DNA of 64,000 bases from Nevskia sp035651715 (GCA_035651715.1 DASRFD010000112.1:12668-76667); one strand, 5' to 3'. Counted from the first letter of the stretch, positions 31,856-40,863 are shown. The notes: generated by a model not told the origin, from the letters alone. Made by a program: numbers and translations.

Positions 31856-33042
31856 GCCGCCGCGTTCGCGGCGAAGGCGCGGCGCAGGACCATCAGGAAC
31901 AAGACCAGCACCGCCAGCGGGGTCAGCTGCAAGCCGGTGAAGTGATAGAGCGGGATCCACAGCACCGGCATCAGCCAGGCCGCGGCCATCGCCTCGCGCT
32001 CGCCGCGGCGCCAGCCCCGGCGCACCGCGTCGGCGGCGAGCCAGAGCAGTGCCGGCGCCAGCATGGCCTGGTCGTAATCGAACAGGTAGGGGCTGATCAG
32101 CAGGCTGCCGCTGAGCAGCGCGGCGGCGCGCAGCGCCGGATCGCCGCGCCGCAGCCAGAGCAGAATTACCGCCGCCGCCACGGCCAGCGCCACCGCGGCA
32201 TGGAGCGCCGCCGCCGCGGCCACCGGCAAGCCGAGCAAACGCCCCAGCGAGTAGAAGCTGGTCAGCTCGCGCACCAGCAGCAGGCTGTCGCCGGCAAGAG
32301 CCTGGCGCAGCGCCGGCAGCTTGCCGACAAAAGCCTGCAGGGTCTCCACTCCCAACACCGCCACACTGAGCCCCCCGAACAGCAGCGTGCCCAGGATCGC
32401 GCTGGCAAGGGCGCGCCAGTGGCGGCCGCTGACCAGGATCAGCGGCCACAACAGGCCGAGCTGGGGCTTGATCGTCAGCAGGGCGATCAAGCCGCCAGCC
32501 AGCACGGGGCGACGCTCCAGGCACAGCAGCGCGCCACCTGCGAGGGCGGCGGTGAGAAGGCCGTTCTGGCCGGTATAGAAGTTGATGAACACCGCCGGGA
32601 AGCCGAGGAGGGGCAACAGCGCGTCGCGCCAGGTCAGGCCCTGGCTGCGGCAGATGCCGCGCACCACCGCGCCCAGCGCCGCGAGGCCCGCGCCGAGGAA
32701 CAACAAGCAGGCGACGGCATACGGCAACAGCGCCAGCGGCAGGATCAGCAGGTAGAAGGTCGGCGGGTAGAGCCAGGCGTTGTTGGCCTGGCTGGCGCCG
32801 CTGATCGCGGCGTGCTGGACCGCGCTGATGGCGGCGAGGTCGTAGGCCGCCGCCGGATCACCGGACAGCGCCAGCCTGGAAGCGCTCCAGAAGACGATGA
32901 AGTCCGGCGTCAGCGGGAAACCCTGGCGGTCGACCCCGTGCGGAAAGCGCAGCCACAGCAGCAGGCCGGTCGCCAGCGCTAGAAACAGCGCTGCGCCACT
33001 ATACAGCGCCAGCCGCTCCCGGCTCAGCCAGTGCGGGTTCAC
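31852..33042 (-). CDS. GT87 (DUF2029)-type membrane glycosyltransferase, copy 2
   Basis: A multi-pass membrane protein of 396 residues with roughly ten helices. It resembles polyprenyl-phosphate-mannose-dependent mannosyltransferases of GT87/DUF2029: an acidic FPLTPDFIVFWSASRLAL loop after the first helix (candidate catalytic Asp), then NNAWLYPPTFYLLILPLALL, FYTGQNGLLTAAL and LLTIKPQLGLLWP. The start is a GTG at 33042 that overlaps the upstream paralogue's stop (GTGA). It is clearly a diverged duplicate of the preceding gene, with every motif shared. The acceptor is unknown; a lipid or glycoprotein glycan is possible. Its 3' end overlaps apaH by four bases. Confidence 0.82.
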   Translation of the reverse strand: MNPHWLSRERLALYSGAALFLALATGLLLWLRFPHGVDRQGFPLTPDFIVFWSASRLALSGDPAAAYDLAAISAVQHAAISGASQANNAWLYPPTFYLLILPLALLPYAVACLLFLGAGLAALGAVVRGICRSQGLTWRDALLPLLGFPAVFINFYTGQNGLLTAALAGGALLCLERRPVLAGGLIALLTIKPQLGLLWPLILVSGRHWRALASAILGTLLFGGLSVAVLGVETLQAFVGKLPALRQALAGDSLLLVRELTSFYSLGRLLGLPVAAAAALHAAVALAVAAAVILLWLRRGDPALRAAALLSGSLLISPYLFDYDQAMLAPALLWLAADAVRRGWRRGEREAMAAAWLMPVLWIPLYHFTGLQLTPLAVLVLFLMVLRRAFAANAAA

Positions 33043-34241
33043 GCCACGCCCGCGGCCGCCTCGGGCCGGTCGACGGCGCGCCGCAGCACCAGCAGCAGGA
33101 AGGCCAGGCTCAGCAGCGGCGCCGGCTGGAACTGCAGGGCATAGTGGCCCAGCGCCATGATCCCCGGTTGCAGCCAGACCAGCACCAGCAGCTCCTTTTC
33201 CCAGGGTCGCCAGCCGTGCCGCAGGGCGTAGCCGGCGAACCAGGCCAGGGCCAGCCCCATCCATACCAGGTCGTAGTCGTACAGGTAGGGACTCAGCAGC
33301 ATGGTGCCCGACAGCAGCGCCGCCGCGCGCAGCGCCATGCTCCGGCCGCCGAGCCAGACGCGCGCGACGACCGCAGCCGCAAGCATTGCCACCAGGCCGT
33401 GCAGCAGCCAAGCCGCGCCCGCCGGCAAGCCGAGCGAGCGGCCGAGCGAGAAAAAGGTCGGCATCTTGGCCAGCGGCATTTTGCCCTCGCTGACCCAGCT
33501 CGCCACCAGCGGCAGGCGCTCGAAGAATGCCCACAGCGTATCGCTGCCCAGCACCGCAACGCTGCCGGCGGCGAAACCGGCGGCGCCGAGCGCGGCGTAG
33601 AACAGCGCGCGCCAGCAACCGCCGCAGAGCAGGGCCAGCGGCAGCAGCAGCCCCAGATGCGGCTTGATCGTCAGCGCGCCGATCAGCAGGCCCGCCACGG
33701 CCGGCCGCGACTGCAGCAGCAGCAGCGCCGCCCCGATCAGGGCCGCAGTGAGAAAGCCGTTCTGCCCCTCGAAGGCATTGACCATCACCGCCGGGCTACC
33801 CAGCAGCGGCAGCCAGGCGGCGCGCGGTGCGATGCCCTGCGCCGCCAGGGTGCGGCGCAGGACCACAGCGAAGCCGCCGAAGCTGGCGCCGATGAAGCTG
33901 AAGTAGGACAGGAAATACGGCAGCAGGCCCAGCGGCAGCACCAGCAGCAGAAAGGTGGGCGGGTATTGCCAGGGGCCCAGCGGCCCGTCGCCGAGGCCCG
34001 GCAGGGCGGTGCGCTCCACCTCGAGCAGGCGCTGCATGTCGTAGGCGTCCGCCGGGTGGCCGCCCAACGCGATGCGTGCGGCCCCCCAGAAGGCGATGAA
34101 GTCGAAGCCCAGCGGCTTGCCGCTGGCGTCCACGCCACCGTGCGCGCGCAGCACGAGGATGCAGGCCCAGCCGACGTACAAGGCCATCAACGCCAGCGGA
34201 TAGATCCGCAACCGTTCGGCGTTGAGCCAGTGCTCCTTCAC
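33039..34241 (-). CDS. GT87 (DUF2029)-type membrane glycosyltransferase, copy 1
   Basis: A 400-residue paralogue of the next gene, with the same order of motifs: LGFDFIAFWGAARIALGG (candidate catalytic Asp after helix 1), PWQYPPTFLLLVLPLGLL, FEGQNGFLTAALIGAALLLL, ALTIKPHLGLLLPLALL and SPYLYDYDLVWMGLALAW. The strict parallel across the whole length shows tandem duplication. Such enzymes use polyprenyl-phosphate sugars on the periplasmic face of the inner membrane. It is divergent from the isoprenylcysteine-methyltransferase-like gene across 72 bp. Confidence 0.82.
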   Translation of the reverse strand: MKEHWLNAERLRIYPLALMALYVGWACILVLRAHGGVDASGKPLGFDFIAFWGAARIALGGHPADAYDMQRLLEVERTALPGLGDGPLGPWQYPPTFLLLVLPLGLLPYFLSYFSFIGASFGGFAVVLRRTLAAQGIAPRAAWLPLLGSPAVMVNAFEGQNGFLTAALIGAALLLLQSRPAVAGLLIGALTIKPHLGLLLPLALLCGGCWRALFYAALGAAGFAAGSVAVLGSDTLWAFFERLPLVASWVSEGKMPLAKMPTFFSLGRSLGLPAGAAWLLHGLVAMLAAAVVARVWLGGRSMALRAAALLSGTMLLSPYLYDYDLVWMGLALAWFAGYALRHGWRPWEKELLVLVWLQPGIMALGHYALQFQPAPLLSLAFLLLVLRRAVDRPEAAAGVA

Positions 34242-34313
34242 CGAGTGCGCCCCGGGGACGGCGGCGGCGACGTGCTATAAGTAGCAGCCGACCCCGCCGG
34301 GACAGACCGGACC

Positions 34314-34985
34314 ATGGACCAGGATCGACCCTCCGCTGCTGTCGAAGGCTCGCCGCCGCTGCGGCCGGTGCGGCTGCTGGATAATCCGGTCTTCGACAAG
34401 TTCATGGCGGTGCTGGCCTGTACCCCGTTCTTGTTCGTGCTGTGGCTGAACCTGCAAGCCCACAGCTTCGACATCCCCCGCATCGTCCTGGTCCTGAACA
34501 TCCTGCTCCAGGTCGGCCCGATGTTCGCACGCCGGCCACCAGTGAAAGTGACGCAGAACCTCGCCTTCTGGCTGTTCTCGTTCATCACCACCTACTGGGC
34601 CTTCGCCGCCGCGGTACTCGCCCCGCGCGCGCCGGCGCTGGTGCCGGGCTGGATCACCACCGGGCTCAGCGGGCTGAGCCTGGCGCTCCTGGCCTATGCG
34701 CGCCTGAGCCTTGGGCGGAGCATCGGCATTGTGCCGGCGCTGCGCCGTCTGGTCATCCATGGCGCTTACCGCTATGTGCGCCATCCCATCTACACCGGCA
34801 CTTTCCTGGTCTATCTCGGCGTCGCCCTGTCGTCGTTCTCCTGGATCAATTGCGCGGTATGCCTGCTCGGCTGTGCGCTCTACATGATCAAGAGCGTGAT
34901 CGAAGAGCGGTTCCTCAGCGCCGATCCGGCGTACCGGGAATACATGCGGCAGGTGCGCTGGCGTTGGCTGCCTGGAGTTGCCTAA
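34314..34985 (+). CDS. Isoprenylcysteine carboxyl methyltransferase-family membrane protein
   Basis: A small integral membrane protein of 223 residues with about five helices. The C-terminal methyltransferase signature is well preserved: LVIHGAYRYVRHPIYTGTFL with the cofactor-binding RHPxY, then EERFLSADPAYREYMRQVRW. Bacterial members of this family methylate diverse lipids or small molecules; no isoprenylated protein substrate is expected here. A TATAAG hexamer at 34276-34281 may be its -10. The last 71 bases overlap, on the opposite strand, the end of the PAP2-type gene. The neighbouring lipid-type enzymes suggest a membrane-lipid substrate. Confidence 0.83.
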   Translation: MDQDRPSAAVEGSPPLRPVRLLDNPVFDKFMAVLACTPFLFVLWLNLQAHSFDIPRIVLVLNILLQVGPMFARRPPVKVTQNLAFWLFSFITTYWAFAAAVLAPRAPALVPGWITTGLSGLSLALLAYARLSLGRSIGIVPALRRLVIHGAYRYVRHPIYTGTFLVYLGVALSSFSWINCAVCLLGCALYMIKSVIEERFLSADPAYREYMRQVRWRWLPGVA

Positions 34986-35901
34986 GCGGCGCCGCGGCGC
35001 CGCGCGGCCACTCCGACCGCGCCACCAGGGCGATGGTGGCGCCGGCCAGCAGCAGGCCGGCGAGCACGTCGGTCAAGTGGTGCCCACCCACGCTCGGGGT
35101 CGCGGCGATCACCAGCAGGTTCAGGACCAGCGACAGCGGGAACAGGCCGCGCAGGCCGCGCACCGCGTGGCAGCACAGCACCGCCAGCGCGGCGTGGAAC
35201 GAGGGGAATTGCACCAGGCCTTGCACCTGACCCAGGTCGATGGCGCGCAGCGAGCCGTCGCGCAGCGCCAGGTATTGCAGCACGTAAAGCCTGTGCTGCG
35301 CCTCGGGCGTGCGGTACTCGACGAAGGCGCCGGCCGCCGGGAGCAATGCGCCGAGCACGATCACCGCCAGGCTCGAGATGACGAATCCCAGGTACAGCTC
35401 GCGCGCGCGGTCGGCGTGCCCCAGCGGGCTCAGCAATAGCAGCAGCAGGATCAGCTGCGGCCCCAGGCTGAAGTAGGCGCAGCAGGCGAGCAGCCAGCGC
35501 CAGTGCGCCGCGCGGAGCCAGTGGTACAGGCCAGGCCAGTCGAAGCCGAGGGCACGATCGACCGCCGCCAGGCGGCCGTCGTGCAGCGGCAGGCCGGACA
35601 GTCCGGTCAACAGGTAACTGAAGATCGCGGCGGCGTTGGTGAACAGCAGGAAGACCAGGCCGAGATACGCCAGTTCCGCCAGGCGTGGCGCCCGCCGCAG
35701 GCGGCCGTAGACTCCCCACAGCGATGCCAGCAACACCGCACCGGCCAGCGCCGGCAGCTCCGCGCGCCACTTCACAGAGAAATCCGAGCCCGCCAGCAAC
35801 AGGGTGTCAAGCAGGGCCACCGCCAGGACCGGCAGCCACCCGGCCCAATGCCGCGACACCGGCGCCGCGGGATCGTCCGCGACGCCGGTGACAGGCTTCA
35901 T
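34915..35901 (-). CDS. PAP2-superfamily membrane protein (Aur1/inositolphosphotransferase-like)
   Basis: A membrane protein of 328 residues with about eight helices. Two of the three phosphatase motifs are visible: LVQFPSFHAALAVL (catalytic His in SFH) and SVGGHHLTDVLAGLLLAG (GGHHxxD). The first, KxxxxxxRP motif is absent, which resembles the Aur1/Ipt1 branch of PAP2 proteins that transfer phospho-headgroups between lipids. The gene starts 16 bp after the RND transporter stop, so it is probably the last gene of that operon. Its final 24 codons run antisense through the end of the methyltransferase gene. Confidence 0.8.
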   Translation of the reverse strand: MKPVTGVADDPAAPVSRHWAGWLPVLAVALLDTLLLAGSDFSVKWRAELPALAGAVLLASLWGVYGRLRRAPRLAELAYLGLVFLLFTNAAAIFSYLLTGLSGLPLHDGRLAAVDRALGFDWPGLYHWLRAAHWRWLLACCAYFSLGPQLILLLLLLSPLGHADRARELYLGFVISSLAVIVLGALLPAAGAFVEYRTPEAQHRLYVLQYLALRDGSLRAIDLGQVQGLVQFPSFHAALAVLCCHAVRGLRGLFPLSLVLNLLVIAATPSVGGHHLTDVLAGLLLAGATIALVARSEWPRGAAAPLRQLQAANASAPAACIPGTPDRR

Positions 35902-35917
35902 CCGCCGCGCCGCCCGC

Positions 35918-38797
35918 TTAGTGGCGCGACACCATCACCGGCTTCTCGCCCGGCGCCAGCTGGCGCGGCTTGAGCAGGAACGAGGCGATGGCCGGCAGGA
36001 TCAGGATCGCGCCGAACATGTTGGCGGTGAACATGAACACCAGCAGCTTGCCCATGTCGCGCTGGAACTGCAGGCCCGACCACAGCCAGGTGGCCACGCC
36101 GAAGCCCAGCGTGATGCCGGTGAACACCACCGCCTTGCCGGTCATCTTCAAGGTCTTGAAGTAAGCCTCGCGCAGGCCGAAGCCGCCGGCGCAGGCGTCG
36201 GCGAAGGTGGCGTAGACGTAAATGCCGTAGTCCACGCCGATGCCTACCGCCAGCGCCACCACCGGCAGGGTCGCGATCTTCATGCCGATGCCGAGCATCG
36301 CCATCACGGCGTAGGCCAGCCACGACACCAGGGCCAGCGGCAGCATGATGCTGACCAGGCTCTGCCATTCGAAGAACGACAGGTAAACGCAGATGATGAT
36401 GGCGATGTAAACGTAGAGCAGGATGCGCTTCTCGAGCTGCTCCACCAGCTCGTTGGTCGCCGCCATCACGCCGACGTTGCCGCTGGCCAGGGCGAAGTTC
36501 ACCGGGCACTGCTTGTCCATGCCCCTGAGCTTGTCCTCGGCATCGGACAAGGTCTTCTGCTGCGCGGCGATGTCCTTGTCGGCATTGACGGCGTCGTCGG
36601 TGAGGCCCTTCTTGTGCAGGAGCTCGGTCATGTGCTGCAGCTTGAGCTTCTGCACGCCCAGGTCGCGGCGCGCCTCGTTCTTGGCCTCGCAATACTTGGC
36701 GTCGACGTCCTTGTGGGTCTCGAAGAACTCGGCCGAGTTGGTCTTGTTGTAATCCTCCACCTCGTTGACCACGCGGTTGATGGTCTGGGCGCGGTGGTCG
36801 CCGAGGAAAGTCCAGACCGGCATGGCCGAACAGGACTCGTTGAGCAGGCCGGTGGGCGGCGGCAGCGGCTTGATCGCCTGCCCCAGCGCGTCCTTGTTGC
36901 GCGCCAGCACGTAGAACTTGGGGCTGCCCTCGACGAAGATCGAATACACCAGGCGCGACAGTTCCGGCAGCGACAGCGTCGACTGCACGCCCTGGGTGTT
37001 GTCCAGGCGCCAGGCCAGGTGATAGATCTGCTCCATCACGCCGAAGTTGATGCAGGCGTCGGCGTCGGTTTCGGCGATGACCTTGATGAGGTCGGTGCCG
37101 AGCGCGAAGTTGGAGACGATGACGGCGTTGTCGTTGTTGTAGCGTGAATCCGGCAGCAGCTCGGGTACGCCCTTCTGGCTGTCGCCGATCTGCAGGTCCT
37201 TGCCCTTCCACAGGCCCCAGCCGAGCAGCACGCCGCAGATCAGCAGCGCGGTGACCGCGGCCTTGCGGTTGGTCATGCCGGAGAGCAGGTGCCACAGGCC
37301 GTCGAAGATGCTGTCGCGCCGCTCCTGCTTTTCCTTGAAGGTCTTGGGATCGCCGACGTTCACCCAGGTCAGCCAGATCGGCATCATCACCTTGTTGGTG
37401 ATGATGATGGCGAGCATGCCGAGGCAGGCGTTGAGCGCCATCTCCTGGATGATGCCGACCGGGATCAGGCCGATCATGGCGAAGCCGGCCACGTCGGTCA
37501 TGATCGCCATGGTGCCGTAGATGGCCAGGCGCCTCCAGGTGAACAGCGAGGCGTCGAAGCTGTTGCGGCCGTTGTCGGCGATCTCGCCGACCCAGGCGTT
37601 GACGTACTGCACGCCGTGCGACACCGACACCGCCAGGATCAGGAACGGCACCAGGATGGCGAAGGGGTCGAGGCCGAAGCCGAGCAGGTGCAGCAGGCCG
37701 AATTCCCAGATCACCGCCGTGATCGAGCACACCAGCGGCAGGATCGCCAGCTTGAAGCTGCCGACGTACAGCCACAGCAGGATCATGGTCATGACCAGCG
37801 TCAGCAGGAAGAACAGCGTCACCTGCAGCGTGGCGTCGATGACGTCGCCCACCACCTTGGCGAAGCCGACGACGTGGATGCTGATGTCCGGCGTGTAGTC
37901 GGGGTTGGGCACCTTGTTCACGTCGAGCAGGCGCGCCGGCACTTCCACCGGCACGGCCGAGCCGTCCGCCAGGTGGCGCAGCGCCCCCAGCTTCTTCACC
38001 TGGGTCTGGACGTAGTCCAGGTGGACATAGCCCTCGACCACCTGCTCGCCCTGCTTGAACAGCACCTCGCCGTCCTTGAACGGGCTGTTGGGCTTGAGCG
38101 GGAAGTCCTTGCCGACGATGATGTCGCGCTTGGCGGTGTAGATGTACTTGTCGGGGCTGGCGAACTGGCCGCGGACCCGGTCCTCGATCTGGTCCGCCAC
38201 CTGGCCGTAGTCCAGCTTCTCGCCGGTGACCGGGTCGATCTCCAGCAGGTCGGCCTGGACGATGGCGCCGTGCTGGTTGTTGGAGACCAGGCGGCCGATG
38301 ATGTTGGCCTTCTGCACGTGGTCCTTGACCTTGGCCAGCATCTCCGGCGTGGCGTCGCCCTGGGCCGGGTAGTCGGCCGGGATCACGTTGGTGCCGAAGA
38401 AGCCGCCCTCCACCACCTCGATGTAGGTGACGTTGGGCGTGAACAGCGACTGCACCTGCGAGCGGTCGATGTGCGGCAGGAAGAACACCGCGTCGGTGAC
38501 CTGCTTCAGGCGGTGCAGGAACAGGCTGTTGTAGATGTCCTTGTCGCCCTTCTGCATCAAGGCGACCAGGATCGTGTTGGCGCCGCCGAACTGCTCCTGG
38601 TACTGCTTGTACACCTGCATGTAGGGGTGCTTGAGCGGAATCGACTTGTCGAAGCCCGCGTCCGGCTGGATGTGCACCGCTTCCCACATGAACAAGGCGG
38701 TGATCAGCAGCAGGATGCCCATGGTGAGCCTGCGCCGCGCATAGATCAGCGGCTCGCCGATCTGGAACATCAATTTATAGAACTTGTTATCGCTCAC
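35918..38797 (-). CDS. RND-superfamily (MMPL/HAE3-type) transporter
   Basis: A 959-residue inner-membrane transporter with the duplicated layout of RND proteins: a first helix, a large periplasmic domain, five helices with the sterol-sensing-like core (FAILVPFLILAVSVSHGVQY), then the second half with a helix near residue 520, another periplasmic domain, and a final five-helix block (LPVVALAVGIGVDYGIYVYA). The second periplasmic domain carries a highly charged, likely coiled-coil insertion around residues 690-790. HAE3/MMPL members move lipids, hopanoids or hydrophobic compounds. Its neighbours (a Ycf48-like secreted protein and a PAP2-like enzyme) support a lipid role. No membrane-fusion or TolC partner is adjacent. 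Confidence 0.93.
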   Translation of the reverse strand: MSDNKFYKLMFQIGEPLIYARRRLTMGILLLITALFMWEAVHIQPDAGFDKSIPLKHPYMQVYKQYQEQFGGANTILVALMQKGDKDIYNSLFLHRLKQVTDAVFFLPHIDRSQVQSLFTPNVTYIEVVEGGFFGTNVIPADYPAQGDATPEMLAKVKDHVQKANIIGRLVSNNQHGAIVQADLLEIDPVTGEKLDYGQVADQIEDRVRGQFASPDKYIYTAKRDIIVGKDFPLKPNSPFKDGEVLFKQGEQVVEGYVHLDYVQTQVKKLGALRHLADGSAVPVEVPARLLDVNKVPNPDYTPDISIHVVGFAKVVGDVIDATLQVTLFFLLTLVMTMILLWLYVGSFKLAILPLVCSITAVIWEFGLLHLLGFGLDPFAILVPFLILAVSVSHGVQYVNAWVGEIADNGRNSFDASLFTWRRLAIYGTMAIMTDVAGFAMIGLIPVGIIQEMALNACLGMLAIIITNKVMMPIWLTWVNVGDPKTFKEKQERRDSIFDGLWHLLSGMTNRKAAVTALLICGVLLGWGLWKGKDLQIGDSQKGVPELLPDSRYNNDNAVIVSNFALGTDLIKVIAETDADACINFGVMEQIYHLAWRLDNTQGVQSTLSLPELSRLVYSIFVEGSPKFYVLARNKDALGQAIKPLPPPTGLLNESCSAMPVWTFLGDHRAQTINRVVNEVEDYNKTNSAEFFETHKDVDAKYCEAKNEARRDLGVQKLKLQHMTELLHKKGLTDDAVNADKDIAAQQKTLSDAEDKLRGMDKQCPVNFALASGNVGVMAATNELVEQLEKRILLYVYIAIIICVYLSFFEWQSLVSIMLPLALVSWLAYAVMAMLGIGMKIATLPVVALAVGIGVDYGIYVYATFADACAGGFGLREAYFKTLKMTGKAVVFTGITLGFGVATWLWSGLQFQRDMGKLLVFMFTANMFGAILILPAIASFLLKPRQLAPGEKPVMVSRH

Positions 38798-38860
38798 GGT
38801 GCGGTCTCCCCGGCGTTTGCTGGCGGCGTCTTGTCTGGTGGTCTGCGTGACTGCGGCGGC

Positions 38861-39874
38861 TTACTGCAGGCTGTCGAGGTGCTGGATGCCGGACTCGCCG
38901 ACCAGCACCAGGCCGCCCTTGAACGGCACCACGTCGGAATACGGCGTATCGCCGGGGCTCTTCAGGTTGCGCGCCGCGCCGCTGCCGGTGTCGACCAGCT
39001 GGATGATGCCGTTGAGACCCACCATCGCCACGGTCTTGTCGTCGAGCTTGCGGCAGCCGAACAGCGAGGTCGGCGCGGTGGTGGCGACCTTGTCCCACTT
39101 GCCGCCGCGGACGTCGCGGCTGATGAAGGCGTTGCCGCGCAGGCCGCAGACCAGGGCGCCCTTGTCGCCCAGCGGCACCGCGCCGAAGAAGGTGCCCTCG
39201 TAGGGCGACTTCAGCTTGCTCCAGGTCTTGCCGGTGTCGCTGGAACCGAGCAGCAGGCCCTGCTCGCCGGCGATGAACAGGTCGCCGTTGCCGAGCTTGA
39301 CGATGCTGTACATGTGCAGGCCGGCGTCCTTGATCACCGGCGATTCCACCGGCGCCCAGGTGCCGCCGCCGTCGGCGGTGCTGTAGATCAGGCCGTAGGC
39401 GCCGACGGCGATGGCGTGGTCCTTGTCGAGGGCCAGCACGCCGAGGAAGGGGTTCTCCAGCTCGGGCTGGAAATTCTGCAGGGTCCAGGTCTTGCCGCCG
39501 TCGCTGGTGTGCAGGATCACCGTGTCGTGGCCGACCACCCAGCCGTTCTTGGCGTCGGCGAAGGACACCGCCGTCAGCGGCGAGCGCACCGGCACCTCCA
39601 CCTGGGCCCACTTGCGGCCATCGTTGGAGGCGAGGATCTCGCCGTGGTCGCCCACCGCGATCAGGTGCTCGCCGGTGTCCACCACGCCCATCACCAGGGC
39701 CTGGGTGGCCCGCGGCATGATCTCCGCCGGCCGCGGCTTCACCGAAACCGGCACGGTGGCCGGCGCATCGGCCGCGGCCCCCTGGTTGGCCGGCTGCTGC
39801 GCCGCGGCTGAAAGGCTCAGGCATGCGCCACAGGCCAGACCCAGCATCCCCGCCACCCTGGTCTCGGTTCTCAT
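38861..39874 (-). CDS. Ycf48/Hcf136-like secreted beta-propeller protein
   Basis: A periplasmic protein of 337 residues. The signal peptide (MLGLACGACLSLSAAAQQ) begins after a short basic start. The mature part is a seven-bladed propeller of BNR/Asp-box-like units: GDHGEILASNDGRKWAQ, DTVILHTSDGGKTWTLQ, GLIYSTADGGGTWAP, GLLLGSSDTGKTWSKL, GNAFISRDVRGGKWDK. Ycf48 helps assemble photosystem II in cyanobacteria; non-photosynthetic homologues often sit next to RND transporters, as here, and probably have an assembly or accessory role. I chose the ATG at 39874, with AGAGGTG upstream. The transporter starts 63 bp after its stop. Confidence 0.88.
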   Translation of the reverse strand: MRTETRVAGMLGLACGACLSLSAAAQQPANQGAAADAPATVPVSVKPRPAEIMPRATQALVMGVVDTGEHLIAVGDHGEILASNDGRKWAQVEVPVRSPLTAVSFADAKNGWVVGHDTVILHTSDGGKTWTLQNFQPELENPFLGVLALDKDHAIAVGAYGLIYSTADGGGTWAPVESPVIKDAGLHMYSIVKLGNGDLFIAGEQGLLLGSSDTGKTWSKLKSPYEGTFFGAVPLGDKGALVCGLRGNAFISRDVRGGKWDKVATTAPTSLFGCRKLDDKTVAMVGLNGIIQLVDTGSGAARNLKSPGDTPYSDVVPFKGGLVLVGESGIQHLDSLQ

Positions 39875-40034
39875 TGTTCGCACCTCTTGGTTCCTTATGC
39901 GGGTCCGCTGACCGCGGTATTTTTTGACGCTGCGGCCCGCCGGATCGACGGGCGCGCGGCGCACTGCTGTGCACGGTCGCGCAGATGTACCAAACCCGCC
40001 ACCGCTAAGCAAGGAAAACAAAGAAAAAATTGGC

Positions 40035-40799
40035 CTACTCATGCGCCGCGGCCGTGGCGCCGGCCGGGTCCAGCCAGATCAGCGCCGCCATGCGCCCGGT
40101 GACGCCGTCGCGGCGATAGGAATAGAAACGCGCCGGGTCGGCATGGGTGCTCAGGCCGCCGCCGGAAATGCGCCTTACGCCGGCGCGCTGCAGGCGCTGC
40201 CGCGCCAGCATCCACAGGTCGGCGTGGTGCTTGCCCGGCGGTCCGGCGCGGAACGCCTGCGCCGCGGCGGGATCGCCGGCGACGAAGGCTTCGCGCACCT
40301 CCTCGCCCACTTCGAAGGCCTCGGGGCCGATCGCCGGGCCCAGCCAGGCCAGCAGGCGCGCCGGATCGACCGGCAGCGCCGCCACGGTGCGCTCCAGCAC
40401 GCCGCCGGCCAGGCCGCGCCAGCCGGCGTGCGCCGCCGCCACCACCGTCGCCTCGTCGTCGCAGAGCAGCACCGGCAGGCAGTCCGCCGCCTGCACCACG
40501 CAGACCACGCCGGGCGCGGTGGTGCAGCTGGCATCGGCCTCCGGCTCGCTCGCCTCCTGCGGCATCCGCGCCACCCGCACGCCATGCACCTGGCGCATCC
40601 AGCAGGGCTCGGCCGGCAGGGCCAGCGCCTGCGCCACGCGGCGCCGGTTCTCGCTCACCGCGGCGGAGTCGTCGCCGCTGCCGCGCCCCATGTTGAGGCC
40701 GGCCCAGGGGCCGGTGCTCACGCCGCCGCGGCGGGTGGTGCAGGCGGCGCGCACGCGCGCCGGCGCCGGCCAGTCGGGGAAGAGGAAAGGGATCGACAA
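40035..40799 (-). CDS. pgeF: Purine nucleoside phosphorylase / laccase-domain protein YfiH (PgeF)
   Basis: A 254-residue cytosolic protein of the DUF152/YfiH family. It carries the metal-binding and active-site residues: MRQVHGVRV (His), VVQAADCLPVLLCD (Cys), AAAHAGWRGLAGG (His) and GPAIGPEAFEVGEEV. Family members cleave adenosine and inosine and have been linked to peptidoglycan editing. It follows rluD on the same strand, the usual rluD-pgeF order, with a REP-like inverted repeat in the 63-bp gap. The end lies 160 bp before the Ycf48-like gene, which probably has its own promoter. Confidence 0.93.
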   Translation of the reverse strand: MSIPFLFPDWPAPARVRAACTTRRGGVSTGPWAGLNMGRGSGDDSAAVSENRRRVAQALALPAEPCWMRQVHGVRVARMPQEASEPEADASCTTAPGVVCVVQAADCLPVLLCDDEATVVAAAHAGWRGLAGGVLERTVAALPVDPARLLAWLGPAIGPEAFEVGEEVREAFVAGDPAAAQAFRAGPPGKHHADLWMLARQRLQRAGVRRISGGGLSTHADPARFYSYRRDGVTGRMAALIWLDPAGATAAAHE

Positions 40800-40815
40800 G
40801 ATGTTCTGTCCTGTG

Positions 40816-40863
40816 GGAGCCGGCTTGCCGGCGGTTCAAGCAGGTCGCCGGCAAGCCGGCTCC
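40816..40863. repeat. REP-like inverted repeat between rluD and pgeF
   Basis: Two 18-base arms (GGAGCCGGCTTGCCGGCG at 40816-40833 and its exact reverse complement at 40846-40863) flank a 12-base loop, with GTG and CTAC at the outer edges. This is very close to the GTGGGAGC-GGGCTTGCCCGCGA type of repetitive extragenic palindrome known from pseudomonads and relatives. The right arm reaches the rluD stop codon. Confidence 0.85.
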
